64,000 bases of DNA from Climacteris rufus (Eukaryota; Chordata; Aves; Passeriformes; Climacteridae), in assembly GCA_013398175.1 (NCBI GenBank), contig VZRZ01008264.1, forward strand, positions 187,983 to 251,982. Direction: 5' to 3'. The position numbers were made by a program, and so were the translations under genes. Position 1 is the stretch's first letter, and each line of letters opens with the position of its first letter. Below the pieces are notes generated by a model. It was not told the origin of the DNA, made no database searches, and saw only the letters and a program-made list of their open reading frames with translations. Below are positions 46,101 through 57,830 of the stretch, in pieces.

Positions 46101-49100
46101 GATTTAAAAACTCACTGCATGCTATTTTCCTTTGAAAGGTAGAAATCTCTAATACAGGAAGTGCAACAGACAGAATAAAGAGAAAAAAAAAGAAGGTGGT
46201 GGAAAATGAACCATACTAACTTGGGATAAACCTGCTCGAATAAATGAGCAATGACCCATCATAAAACTGACTTTGACATTTGCAACTGGAACAGGATCAT
46301 GCATTAACTTATGGACCCACTCTTACTCATTTGGACCCAGACAAGTGAGCATCTAAGGACCAGAACTTTTGGGATCTGGTTATCCACCCTGGGACAAATC
46401 ATGACCTGGGTTTGATCTCTTTCCCTCTGCAGGTTTGCTCCACTGGTAAGCTGAGATGAGGCCGATATGCTCGACAGAAATGTTGAGCTTGTTGCTTTCT
46501 GAGAAGCATTCATGCCCCTCAGCAGTAAGGAGCATGAGCAGTTTCATGAGAAGAAATGCCTTTCCTCCAGCTCTCACACAAGCTACAACAGCAAAACAAT
46601 TGCACGATATGGGCATAATGGCATGAGGAAGGATTAAGCATTAATGTGTGATTGGGGACAATTAGTGAGAGGTTTCTCCATGACACTGTAGAAAATGTCT
46701 AAGGAAGCTTCCTATCTTGAAGACCCAATAGTTTGGAGAGAAAGAAATGCAAATGACCCTGTTACACCCCTAGTCTCCCTAAGCACAAAGACACCCAGAG
46801 CAAGGCAGAGTCAAGGTCAATGAAATCTTTTCAGCAAATTCTCTGCTGATATTTGACAAAGTATGTTAGAAGACTTACTCTATTCTTGGATTTAATAGGA
46901 AGGTAAATCCACAGACAAGGTCTTCTAAAGAAAAATAATTACATAATTCTGGTTTAAATATTTTTCTGAGTACAGACAACCAGTAATTCTAATTATATTT
47001 CATGGTTTCTTGCCACTTGACAGGGATTGCTCTGCTTTTGCAGCTCAAACTGGATTTCAGCTATGACTATAATAAAAATAATTTATCTTAAACTGCTGTC
47101 TTTAAAAACAGTCCTAAATCAGTCACTAGGAAAATAACATAATTTTTAAGTATTATAACTGAAAGCTTCAGCATCCAGAGGAATGAGCACTTTCCCACAC
47201 TTGATCTACGCTCTGGTTTCACACTTCTTGCTGGCAGTAGTTAAAGCTCAGAGATTGACATGGACTTTGAATAAAAATAGCTAAATTGACTCAGATGTAG
47301 CAAGACAGTATTCATGCTTTCCTCCTCAATCTCCATACAGATCTGAAAATGGATATATGTCATCCACGTGTCTCAGCTGCCTCAGCAGTTTGGATATTCC
47401 ACCAGGTTGGTTTTCTCCAGCCCAGATAGAAAACAGGAACTCTGTAAAAATTTTTCATGGAAATGTTATTAACTTATTCTGTGTTGCCTTGTTTAAAGGT
47501 GTCTGGCATATTAAAATGTACATTTAAATTTTTAAGACTGCCAGCCTCTTAATATTTAGACATGAACACAAAAAAACCCTGTGCAACATCAGTTCCAGAC
47601 AGAAAGCAGAAATAGTTTGGAATGGTTAATATTTTTAATAGAAAATATGAGAAAAGAAAAATAAGTCTTTTAAGTCCTAGGTCATAAGAAAGCACTATTA
47701 TCTTTGAATAATATTTCCTGGTAATACTAAGTGAATTGGTTACAATTTAACGTGCTGCTGTGATACATGACCAGTTTTGACCTGGCTTGTTACTCTTCAA
47801 GATTTATCAGTCTTAAGAGATGTGGCTATATTGAACATACCAACTCCATTATTAGTAATTAGCAATGGTCCCCTCTTTCAGTCTTCAACTGTGTAGTTTT
47901 CCTCATTAGTCAGTCCATATCTTTCAGCTTTCCTCAGCAGCTTATAATAGGATGATTTCTGAGTACATCACTGTAGCAAGCAGAACCAAGCAAACATAAG
48001 TATTGCAAAGGCAACAAATTGTATTAACATTTAGCTCACACACAAAACCTAAAGCTCTGATCAAAAAAGGTCAAAAGTCAACCACTGCCACTGAAAGTCA
48101 ATAATCTGTCACCATCACAAACCTCAGTGTATTATCATTTCCATTAGGTCAGTCTTCTGAAAGACTATTATAGTAGAAAATAGTCCTGACATTTAATTCA
48201 CAGGGATTTTAAACTGTAGCCTTAGACCTTGCTGGGCACTTTGTTTATGTTCTCTGCATTTTCCATGCACACTATTTTTTGTGTCGTTACACCAAAGTTC
48301 TTTATAGCACTCCCAAAAGAATGTCAGCAAAGATAAACTCTTGGTTCCAGAATTATCAAATTTCTTTTCTGATGAAAGGAAGAACAATGCTTTACAACCA
48401 AATGATTGAAAATGTAAAGCAACTTTGTGATCAGGCTGCCATATATGCTGTTCAATAACTCCCTGAGGAGTTAAGGAATTTTTTTCATACAAAGTGAATT
48501 GCAGATTGTATAATTACAATACTGTGCTTTGGGCAATGAGGAGATAAATTAAAATGGTTCAGGCATACATGGAAAACCAGGTCAGTAGATAGTACCAAAC
48601 GAAGTATGAAAAGCTGTCACAAGTAAAAGAGATTCCAAGGAAGCAAAGTTTTGAATTTTCATCTTAGTAAATAATAGATCTGTTAAGCATATTGGATGAA
48701 GCACTGTACTCCAAAATCAATCAAAGTTTAGCATAATTTTATAATAATATTTTTAATTGGGCCCATTTTGAACATACAAAAGTCTATACATATATCTGTC
48801 TCTCTGTGCATATTCTAGGTGAGAAAAATGTATGGCTTAGAAAGTATCATTAGTAATTTATTTTAGAAGACTTACAAGCTTTATATGGACAACGTAAGTT
48901 ATCAGTTGAAGAGTCACAATACATTCTCCTGAAGGGATCAGAAATATCAATTTAATCATTATTATTCCCTGTGATGACTATTTGGGCTTTTTTCCAGATG
49001 TAAGGAACCGGTCAAGAAGCTTTCCTGGACTGGGGGCAGGATAGAGGAAAGGGGAGTTACCTGTTTCACAGGAAATACCAGATGCAATTGTCTCTTGAGA

Positions 49101-51537
49101 ATGCAATATTACTAAGAGCTGTGAGGGCTTCCAAAAGCTTGCTGTTAAAGTTTACCTGTATCATTTCTGGGTTGCTGTTATTGTTATAAGGCATATGTTA
49201 AACCAGAGCTTGAGACTCCAGCTTCTCAAAATCACCAAAACTTTCCTTACAGAGTAAATAGCCCTTTAGCCTGGGAGGACCTAGAACTGGCTGATGATGA
49301 CTGGTAGTCATCCATCCTCCAAAGGTGAGGACCTGCAGGCGGAAAAAACTTTGGAGGTGAAAATTCCCAAATCCACTTTCCAGCTGATTTGGGGCATCAC
49401 CCCAGCAAGAAACAGATTTTTTATTCCATTTAACTGATTGTGGTTTGCTAGGTTTATGTTTTTATTATTGTTATTAGTTTGTTTGTTTGTTTTCCTTCCA
49501 TATAGCCATGTGAGGCTTGATTTGCTCAGGCAAAGTTCCATGAGTTTTATCAGAGCTAGGTCATTTCAGACTCATCCACAATCTGGCAGAAGGTTTCATG
49601 TTTGGAATATTTTTGCTGGAGCACTGTGATAGAAAACTAGAAAATACAGTTAACTTTACAATCTCATAAAAATCAGCTGCTACTTTCAAATATGACCTTC
49701 GCTAGCAGTCCAATGAGAAATGATAAAGACTCAAAATCTTTGGGGAAAATAATTTGCTGAGGAACTCCAGTTCCTTCAGAAATGAGGGCAGCCTGTGCAT
49801 ATCTGTTATCTCTTATCTCTTACGAATAAGTCAAGAGCATCTTGAATACTGTTTCGTCTGTTAGTAATTTGCATGGATTTGGAAGATAATACCAAGTCAG
49901 CAAGCCCAAAGGAATGTCTGAGTTGCTTCTGATTTTCATCTTGCAGTGCTTAACACTATCTTTCATAATATGGGGAGAAGAGAGGAATGTTTAAATTACA
50001 TTGCTAAGAAATTATCTTATTTCCATGGACAGATTCCTTTTCATTGGCCTGAAGGCAAACACGGCTGACACATGTTCCTTATTCCACATGGAATTCAAGC
50101 ACTAGCCTTACTGAATCCAAACAAGCTTACTGCAGGCAAGGATATCTTATAAGATGTTTTTTTCAAATTGAAAATTGCACCAGAAGCAAGAAAATGGCTT
50201 AGAAAGAGATGGCTTTGCCTAATCAGAGCCTTGAGCTGGCCTATAGGCAATAATATTTTCCCTAATACTTCTCCCTATATAGATTAAAGATTTGTTTTAC
50301 ATGTTATAAATATGAAGCTTTTCAACATATCTGTACCCGTTAATTTGAATTCCAAGACTTTATTGCAGATTTTGCCTTATCTTAGAGGGGAAGCTTAGAA
50401 AGCCTTTTGTCAGACAACTTCCCAGAAAAAGGTGGGCATTTTTTTACTGCAAGACTGAGCCTTCTTGCCTGGAGAACTAACCTGACTATGAAATGCAGCA
50501 TAAAAGGTGGTTTCACTATCCTCTCACTCTTATCTTGTTATAGTGGGGAAGCATCTATGGAAATCAGTGAAGGAAGCTTACGTGAAGTCACCATGCAAGT
50601 TTGCTGGTGACTTCATGACATGAAGGTGTTAATCCAAATTTCCAGGGACAATATGAGGAGGGAAGACTCAAGAAAAAGGACAAAGAAGAATGACAAGAAA
50701 TGGAAAGATCACACAGAAGACAGAGAAGTGCCAGACAAAGAGGAAAGAAACATGAAGCAGGAGAAATCAAAATCCAGGTCATTACGTTAGGAATATAAGT
50801 AAGAAGAGATCCATTCAAATGCATATTTGCTAGCAATCTATCCAAGACTGTTACATGCAACAGTTTGGAAACACTGTGTTACAGATACTAAAAGTTTTAA
50901 TGAGACAGCTGCTTTTCCCCTACATTTAAATTTTTGATTTTGTAAGCAGGATTTCCTATGCAACTGCCTATTACCTAATAAAGCTACTGTTTTAGATACT
51001 GCAATTGATGCTTAGCAATTTTTAAGCTTCTTGGCTAACACACACATTATTTATATTATGGTGTTGCTGAGAGAGCTGTACCCAATTTTGCTAGGTGGCA
51101 AGCATAAACATAAACATTCTCAAAAAACCCATGTAATTTATCTAGCCAACATAGAGGAATTGTAGGACACAGAAAATGACAATGTTTTAGTTAGGGAAGA
51201 CAGACTTAGTAGCAAATTTGGGCTAAGATTCATCTCCATCTATTTACAGACAAGTTTTAAATGCCTAATCTGTCTTTGTAGGTGGAGAGAAAATACAAAT
51301 CATCTGATCTGTTTTTGAGTACTGTTGCAAGGTTTAATGAACAGTATGCTAGGGGTGCCCATTTCTGTGTTATCTGTAGCTGATATTGAGAAAAGTAGTT
51401 CAGGTGGGACTTTAAATATTTTTTTACAAAATTAAAAATAAATCATCAGAAAGCACTAGTTTATCACAATTAGAGCTTTTTAGAGGATTTCTATATGTAT
51501 CAGTTTATTTTCTAACCAATGTACCTGTAGAGGCCCT
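37150..51537. other. very long AT-rich non-coding stretch
   Basis: About 14 kb without any mobile element I can recognise and without a credible exon. Minor features are a T13 run (38097-38109), a TTTG-rich run (about 39727-39755), an interrupted palindrome (41239-41258), CNE-like text at about 43920-44260 and a G/C-richer patch at 45380-45560. The scarcity of repeats compared with the left half is notable. Confidence 0.5.
41239..41258. repeat. interrupted perfect palindrome, 9-bp arms
   Basis: AGGTCCCTG, a TG spacer, then CAGGGACCT. The arms are exact reverse complements with a 2-base centre. It might be a dimeric protein-binding site or a chance structure. Confidence 0.8.
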
Positions 51538-51561
51538 GATGATGATGATGATGATGATGAT
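51538..51561. repeat. (GAT)8 microsatellite
   Basis: Eight uninterrupted GAT triplets, followed by GAC and then a short ATT-rich run. Likely polymorphic in length. Confidence 0.95.
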
Positions 51562-52142
51562 GACAATTATTATTATTTGCATCCCTTTCCAATTTTCATA
51601 CCATTGTGTATTGTTGTATAAAATGTCATATGCATAATATACACCGAGAGCTCTTGGTATTGGATATTCTGGGATCTCTCACATTTTAATTTTCCATGAC
51701 AAATGTTATTTTTGCATAACATGAGAAATTTTTTTAAAACTTGAGAAAAAAAAATTAAAACACTCCAGTAAGAGAGATCCTTTGTGTCCTATAACTTACT
51801 TCCTGCAAAGATTGAACAGGGCTGCATCTTTTCAAATGCAGAACTGCATAAAAAATTAAGTGCCACTGGCTGTGGGAGACAGGTGGGTGTTTCTAGAGAG
51901 GAATTCAGGCCTGAAAATCTTGCAGTTGCTCTCCAAAACAAACATCAGAAATATGAGCTCTCCTACAGGGATGAAGATAGCTTGCACATCTGGGACCTTG
52001 ACAACACAAGGTTAGGTAAAGTTTAACTTAAGATGGTACTTTAACAGTTCAGTAATCCTGTTTTCTACTAATAATACAGTTTGTGACATCGCTGTTGTCA
52101 ACCCTGCTCATATGGTTGGGTTCTTCAAGTAAAAAAAAAAAA

Positions 52143-52284
52143 ATGTTCTCCTGAAAGAGGTTTTGCCTTCCTTTTCTGCCTTTGCATTTACTAGGGAAGC
52201 ATCATACAGCAAAAAAATGTTCTCCTGAAAGAGGTGTTGCCTTCCTTTTCTGCCTTTGCATTTACTAGGGAAGCATCATACAGC
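52143..52284. repeat. recent 74-base tandem duplication
   Basis: The block starting ATGTTCTCCTGAAAGAGG at 52143 is repeated at 52217 with a period of 74. The two copies differ at essentially one base (GAGGTTTTGCC against GAGGTGTTGCC) over about 68 aligned bases, apart from the A-run that precedes each. This near-identity shows a recent event or an assembly duplication. Confidence 0.92.
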
Positions 52285-55200
52285 TAAGACAAACACTGCT
52301 GCTGCCAGATCACTCTGGCACTCTTTGAAAAAAGTGGAGGAGCAAACAACCCAATATTATCCTGAATATCTAGGAGCCAGTGACCTGGTGTAAATGAGAC
52401 TGTGGTTCTCATGATGCCAGTAGCTGATATTCCCAGAAGCCCCACAAAAGGGCAGAACATCAAGCAAGTAATAAAGCAGGTGTACCAGATATGTACTTAC
52501 AGACTGGTAACACTGCTACGTCTGAGCTTTGTCCAAAGATAACCTGTAAGACATGGATGTTGTCCTGCAGGATGAGCAATACCATTTATATACTGAAGAG
52601 AAACTGACAACCCTGTCTTCCTCTGGCTGAGAGGATACTTTTTCTTATTGAGGTCATAGGTTGAACAAATGAATCTTGAAGGGTGTGGAAGTAAATCTGG
52701 ACTCTGAGATATGTCAGTCCTAACCTGGAAGAACCTCAGAAAGTAGAGATATAAGAAAGAGAATAAAGAATAAAATAGCTGCAGACAAAAATAGCAGTAG
52801 CTAGCTTTATGGATAGGAGGGGAGGAAGGAGATAAAATGTGGCCCATCCATAGCTGTTTTCCACTGTGCTTCTCCTCAGCCTGCAGGTCCACAGCTGGGA
52901 GGTGAAGAACCCATCGTGCTTGACTCATGATCAGTTCCAAGGTTAGATGAAAAGAATAGCAAACTAATTTATTAATTGTGGTTTATTTTTTTATAACTCA
53001 AAGAATAGAGTACTGGTAACACACAAGGCATGACAAATCATATAAACTCTTGTTCTCAGGTTTTGCACTTAAAATGTTAAGTTCAAATTTGATGATCAAG
53101 AGATTCTGGTTGCTTTTCAATGAGAATGGCATCTAATGCTGATAGAAGGTATTTGAAAGCTAAAGTGTAATTTGAAAGCTGTGAATTCTAATTTCACCGG
53201 CCCGGGTTATGGCTTTGAAAGTAAAACCAGCTCATGCACCAAGTAAATAATGTGTTACCATGGTGAGGGGGTCTTTAGGTACACACAGTCATCCCCAGTT
53301 TCATTTGCTCGTACAACGAATCACACCAAACATCCTGCAGCCCCTCCATATTCAGGTCTACATCAGACAAAAAATTATGTGAAGTCCTGCTGGTACCTGT
53401 AGAAATGCACAGTTGTGGTGGCTGTGAGGGTTTTACAGACATTTAAAGGAAATGCAAAGTAATGCCAAAATTGGCAGTAAGTGAATTGCTTACTTAAGAA
53501 GGTTCTTTTAATTCTTGCCAATGCCTAACTACACAATGGCAGCAAATTTGTGCAACTGTTTCAGGGCCCCCCTAGTTCTATGTTTTTGATATTATGGACC
53601 CAGGGAATTTTACACACCTCAGGTGTTTTTAAAAATATACAGCAGATGCAGCATTACATCTCTTGTTCTTGAGAAAAGGAATACCTGGGCTGTTTGTGAA
53701 AGACATTTTACATTTTTTTTCTACATTAGCAGGTATCAAATGTGCTGAATCGATCTTTATTGTCCTGTCACAAAGCAGAAGAGATTTTATTTAGATGTTG
53801 AAGTGAGTGATCTGTGCTCTGGGTAAAGGTAGTCTCTGGGTAAAGATAGCTTACACTGTGAGAATGAATTTTTCTTAAATTCACCTATGGGCATACTTTG
53901 TATGCTAATACAAACCAGATAAAACTGATCAGTCTGGGCTGATGTTCCATTAGGGATTGTACCAATTTTGGCCAAACTGATTCATCTGTAGCAAACTCAT
54001 TTATCCTCATGATCCTGCATAGTGCCACGGACAAACTTTCTCTTCCCAGGAAAAGGCAACCACATAATTTTTGTGATCTTTTGGTATGACTGTTTTTAAC
54101 AAATGATAAGGACTTTTTGCATGTAATAAACCAACAACAGTCATCTTCAATTTGCATTAACATGCAAAGCATGTCCATAGGTAAAATAAGTATGTAAAAA
54201 TTCGTAATTTATATAAATATCTAAATATCAAAATATTAAGCATATACATGTTTAAATTTTCACACTGTACACTTAAGCTAACAAAGAATATAATCTGAGT
54301 GGATTGGTTAATAAAATAGCTATTTATTTCTTGCATATATGCCATCGGGAATACATACGTGCAGAATATTAAAGAATGTGAGTTCTTGTTCTGTTTTGCT
54401 AAAACTCCAGAGTGCTGTTTTGTGCCATCATACCTGGTGTGGTGTTTCAAGAGGACTACACCTGTCTGTTCCTAAGGTAAATGGTTAAAAAGGTAATTAC
54501 CAGAGTGAGAGAAGACAAGGACACAAAACACGGTATAAAATAAGATTATTCTAATGGAGAGAAGAGAATTATAACTGTTTTTTTCTTCTATTGTTTAGCT
54601 TTTTCTTTGCTTTTGTCTTAGTCTGAATCCGAGTTCACTTTTGCTGGGTCAAGTAAATATAAAGTGACCCCTTCTAACCCTGATAATATCCTGTCATACG
54701 GATTCTTGCTTTTTTTTTGTTAGTGGCAAAAGATGTCTTTACTGCAGAGAAGAAGAGTTTTGAATTTATGACAAATTACATTTCAAAATTTGTTTTCACT
54801 CTAAATCATCTGATCAAGCGAAACTACTCAAAATTTCCTGTGAACTACAAATTTGTTAGAAGCTCCAATTTGAAACAGCATCAAATGTCACTTCACCGAC
54901 CACGTGTGCCCCAGACCCTTATGGCCCTATAGCAGTATGACTAATTTCTGAAATGTGGTAAACTTCCTTGAACAGCTGAATGCATCACAAGGGTCTGTGG
55001 GATAAAGCCTGGGCTGCTGTGGTCCTGGCTCCATGGAAGAGCACGACTGTATCTGACTGGACTGACCTGCATCCTACCCTGCCTCTCCCCAGAGCCAGGT
55101 GGACTCAGCGCTCCCGCATCCTTCATGCATTTTGCAGACTCCCTGAGCTCCACTGATGAAGGTAACTCAGCCAAAGATGCACCAAACAAAGCATCTTGAG

Positions 55201-56735
55201 CTTGATTCTCTAAATATTCGTGAAAAATGACAATCATTGCTATTTTTACTTTTGATAAAGAGACAGAGTTTATTGTGCTTTACCCATTCCTATGAGAATG
55301 AATTAGTTAGTTGCCTCCTGTGAACCTATTTAACCTCATCATTTTGGCAATGGGCTATAAGGACAGGACTCTCTGCAAAAACCATCTGTAGTATCTTCTG
55401 CGAAAATCATCTTCATTATTTTGTTTCATAGGCCCAGGAAATCAGCCTGAACCATAGATTAGTTTGCAGAAATAGCAGTTAGGAAAATCAAACAGCTTGG
55501 AAAGTAACCATATTTGATACTGGAGCTCTTGAAAGACAGTAAACATGGAACCTACAGATATCAGTTTCACAGGGTCTCTTTTCAGAGGAAAACTGTGTGA
55601 TAAACAGTGTTTTTTAGAAAGGGAGAATTTTCTTGATTTGAATTATTCATTTTTACTCTTGACCATTATTCCTATGTTGGTTCATGATAAAGTGTATCAT
55701 ATCAAATAATAACATGGTATCATAGCAACATAAAGGAAACCAGTCTCACAGGTTCTGAAGATGCTGATATCATTGTATTTAGCTAATGCAAAACAATCAT
55801 TGAACTGACATCTTCAAATAGCTTTATTTTCCAGTTTAAAAAGTGGTGCTACTATTGGATGTGACATTGTGCCTCTATGTTGCTTCAGGCTTCCTTTAAA
55901 GAGTCGCTAAAAGTCAATGCTTTTACTGCTAAACAACTTTGTCATGGCTTTGGCTCTTTAACTAGCTGTGCTGGAAAATATTTTTCTTTAATTTTAATGC
56001 CAACCACCAACTCAAAGCTGTCATCGCAATAACATTGAAAAAAACTGTGTGCCAGCTAATATCCCTTGCTGTGCAGTCTCTGTTTTATGATGTGGATGGG
56101 AGAACAGCTATTTCAAAAAACAACTCACAAAGTTGTGTAGCATTTGCTAGGGTCATAATAGAAGGAACTTAAACCATATTTTGATATATGCAAGTGTTTT
56201 GAAGCTCACCTTCCTGACCTGAAATACTATTGTGTTAGAGCTGGGTAGGAAAAATAAAAATCTCAGATATAAATTTACTTCTTTCAAGAAGTTGCAAAAA
56301 TTATCAGAAGTTCAAGGTGTGTAATTAAATTTTCCTGCAGAATATCTGCAAGCATGTTCGTATTCTCAGTTTTTAGCAAACTGACAGCTATGGAAATAAA
56401 ATTATGCAGTTTTGAGAAAGCAGTTCTTCCTCTCTAACAGCCCTTGGAAAATTACAGTGAGCTAGAGAAACCACAAAATTCATGCAGTGGAAATGGGACG
56501 TGCTTTTTACAAGGCATCTAGGAGAACTCCAGAACATTTGCAAGCATTTTTGCCGCTGTCATTTTGGGTTTTCTTCAGAAATGTGTTTTCAGCTCACGTC
56601 AAAGGCTGCCTTTGTGCCTCATGCCGCAGCTCGCATCGCCATCTACGGGACAGAGCAGGAGAGGGAGGGAAAATGGGCACTTGGAGCAAAACACAGAGCC
56701 CGACTGGAGGGGACTGTGCCTGCCAGGAGCAACTC
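52285..56735. other. AT-rich non-coding stretch
   Basis: A 147-codon minus-strand open frame at 52497-52940 and a 98-codon one at 54941-55237 show no recognisable domain. The latter sits in a locally GC-richer block. A plus-strand open segment at 54717-54932 follows a T-rich acceptor but is very AT-rich and unconvincing. No repeats recognised. Confidence 0.5.
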
Positions 56736-57325
56736 TGCCCTGGTTTCAGGTGGGGTACAGTGAATGTCCTCTCTGTACCTGTTACAGTGCTGTGTTTGGG
56801 ATTCGTAATGGGAATGGTGTTGATAACACGCTGATATTTTGGTTTTTTGCTAAGTCATGTTCATCATAAGTCAAGGATGATTTTTTTCCTTGTCTTACAC
56901 TCTGCCAGTGAGAAGGTAGGCAGAAAAACAAACTGGGAGGGAGCATAGCCGGGAAGGTGACTGGAACTAACCAAAAGGATATTCCACACCACAGAATGTC
57001 ACGCCCAGTATATAAACTGGGGGGGAATTGTATGAAAGGGTGCACAGTCTGGGTTTGGGAAGGGGGGCCTGGCATCTGTCAGCAGATTGGTGAGCATTTG
57101 CATTGTGCATCACTTATTGGATTTTTAAATTTTTGATTATCATTATTATTATTATTTACCATTAGTATTGTATTTTACTTAATTTTCAATTATTAAAATG
57201 TTTTTATCTCAACATACAAGTTTTTCTTCAATGCTCCTCTCCGTTTCACTGAAGTGGAGAGAAAGAGGGGATTGAACGAGTGGGTACGTAGTGTTTCATC
57301 TCCAGATAGACTTAAAACCACGACA
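56736..57325 (+). mobile_element. solo LTR, family C (ERVL-like), full length copy 1
   Basis: Begins TGCCCTGGTTTCAGG and ends TTAAAACCACGACA, about 590 bases, in the plan of the abundant bird LTR that opens TGTCCTGGTTTCAG. It shows GTTGATAACACGCTGATATT after the start, then a CTGGGAGGGAGCATAGCC block and GGATATTCCACACCACAGAATG. A TATATAAA box (57009-57016) is followed by an ATT-rich tract and a purine-rich end. The 5 bases on each side (AACTC at 56731-56735, ATCTC at 57326-57330) match at four of five positions, as expected for an ERVL-type 5-base target duplication. A second copy is at 61761-62320. Confidence 0.88.
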
Positions 57326-57439
57326 ATCTCCAATCCCAGTATCTCATCATTGAACTGTTTGCAATACTGTTTGCAAAGAGAAAAATAGGACTTGTTCTGC
57401 ATTTCCCCACGTGACTGTGTTAGCTACAGCATTATGTGA

Positions 57440-57830
57440 ATGCAGAGGAGGCCACCAAGTTGATCAGAGGGATGGAGCACCTCTCCTTTGAGGAAAGGCT
57501 GAGAGAATTGTGTTTGCTCATCCTGGAAAACAGAAAGCTTTGGGGTGAAGGGAGCTTGCAGAAGAGGTGAAGAAACACTATTGGCAAGGGCATGTAGTGA
57601 CAGGACGAGGGGAATGGCTTCACACTGAAAGAGAGAAGGGTTAGATTAGATATTAGGAAGAAATGCTTTACTGTGAGGGTGGTGAGGCACTGGAACAGGC
57701 TGCCCAGAGAAGCCCAGGTTGGATGGAGCTCTGAGCAACCTCGTCTAGTGGAAGGTGTCCCTGCCCATGGCAGGGGGTTGGAACAAGGTGATCTTGAAGG
57801 TGCCTTCCAACTGAAAGCATTCTGATTCTA
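57440..57830 (+). mobile_element. CR1 LINE 3' end
   Basis: Typical CR1 3' text: GGATGGAGCACCTCTCCTTT, TTAGATTAGATATTAGGAAG, GGTGGTGAGGCACTGGAACA and TGTCCCTGCCCATGGCAGG, then CTTCCAACTG and a short terminal motif. It is truncated on the 5' side before any reverse transcriptase domain. It lies about 115 bases to the right of the family C LTR. Confidence 0.96.

Noticed and set aside
52497..52940. 147-codon minus-strand frame with a hydrophobic YFCLQLFYSLFSFLYLYFL stretch
   Set aside because: The hydrophobic run is a translated pyrimidine tract and there is no start context or homology that I know of.
54717..54932. Plus-strand segment reading SNLKQHQMSLHRP, resembling a zinc-finger linker
   Set aside because: No Cys pair or full C2H2 spacing. 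AT-rich chance frame.
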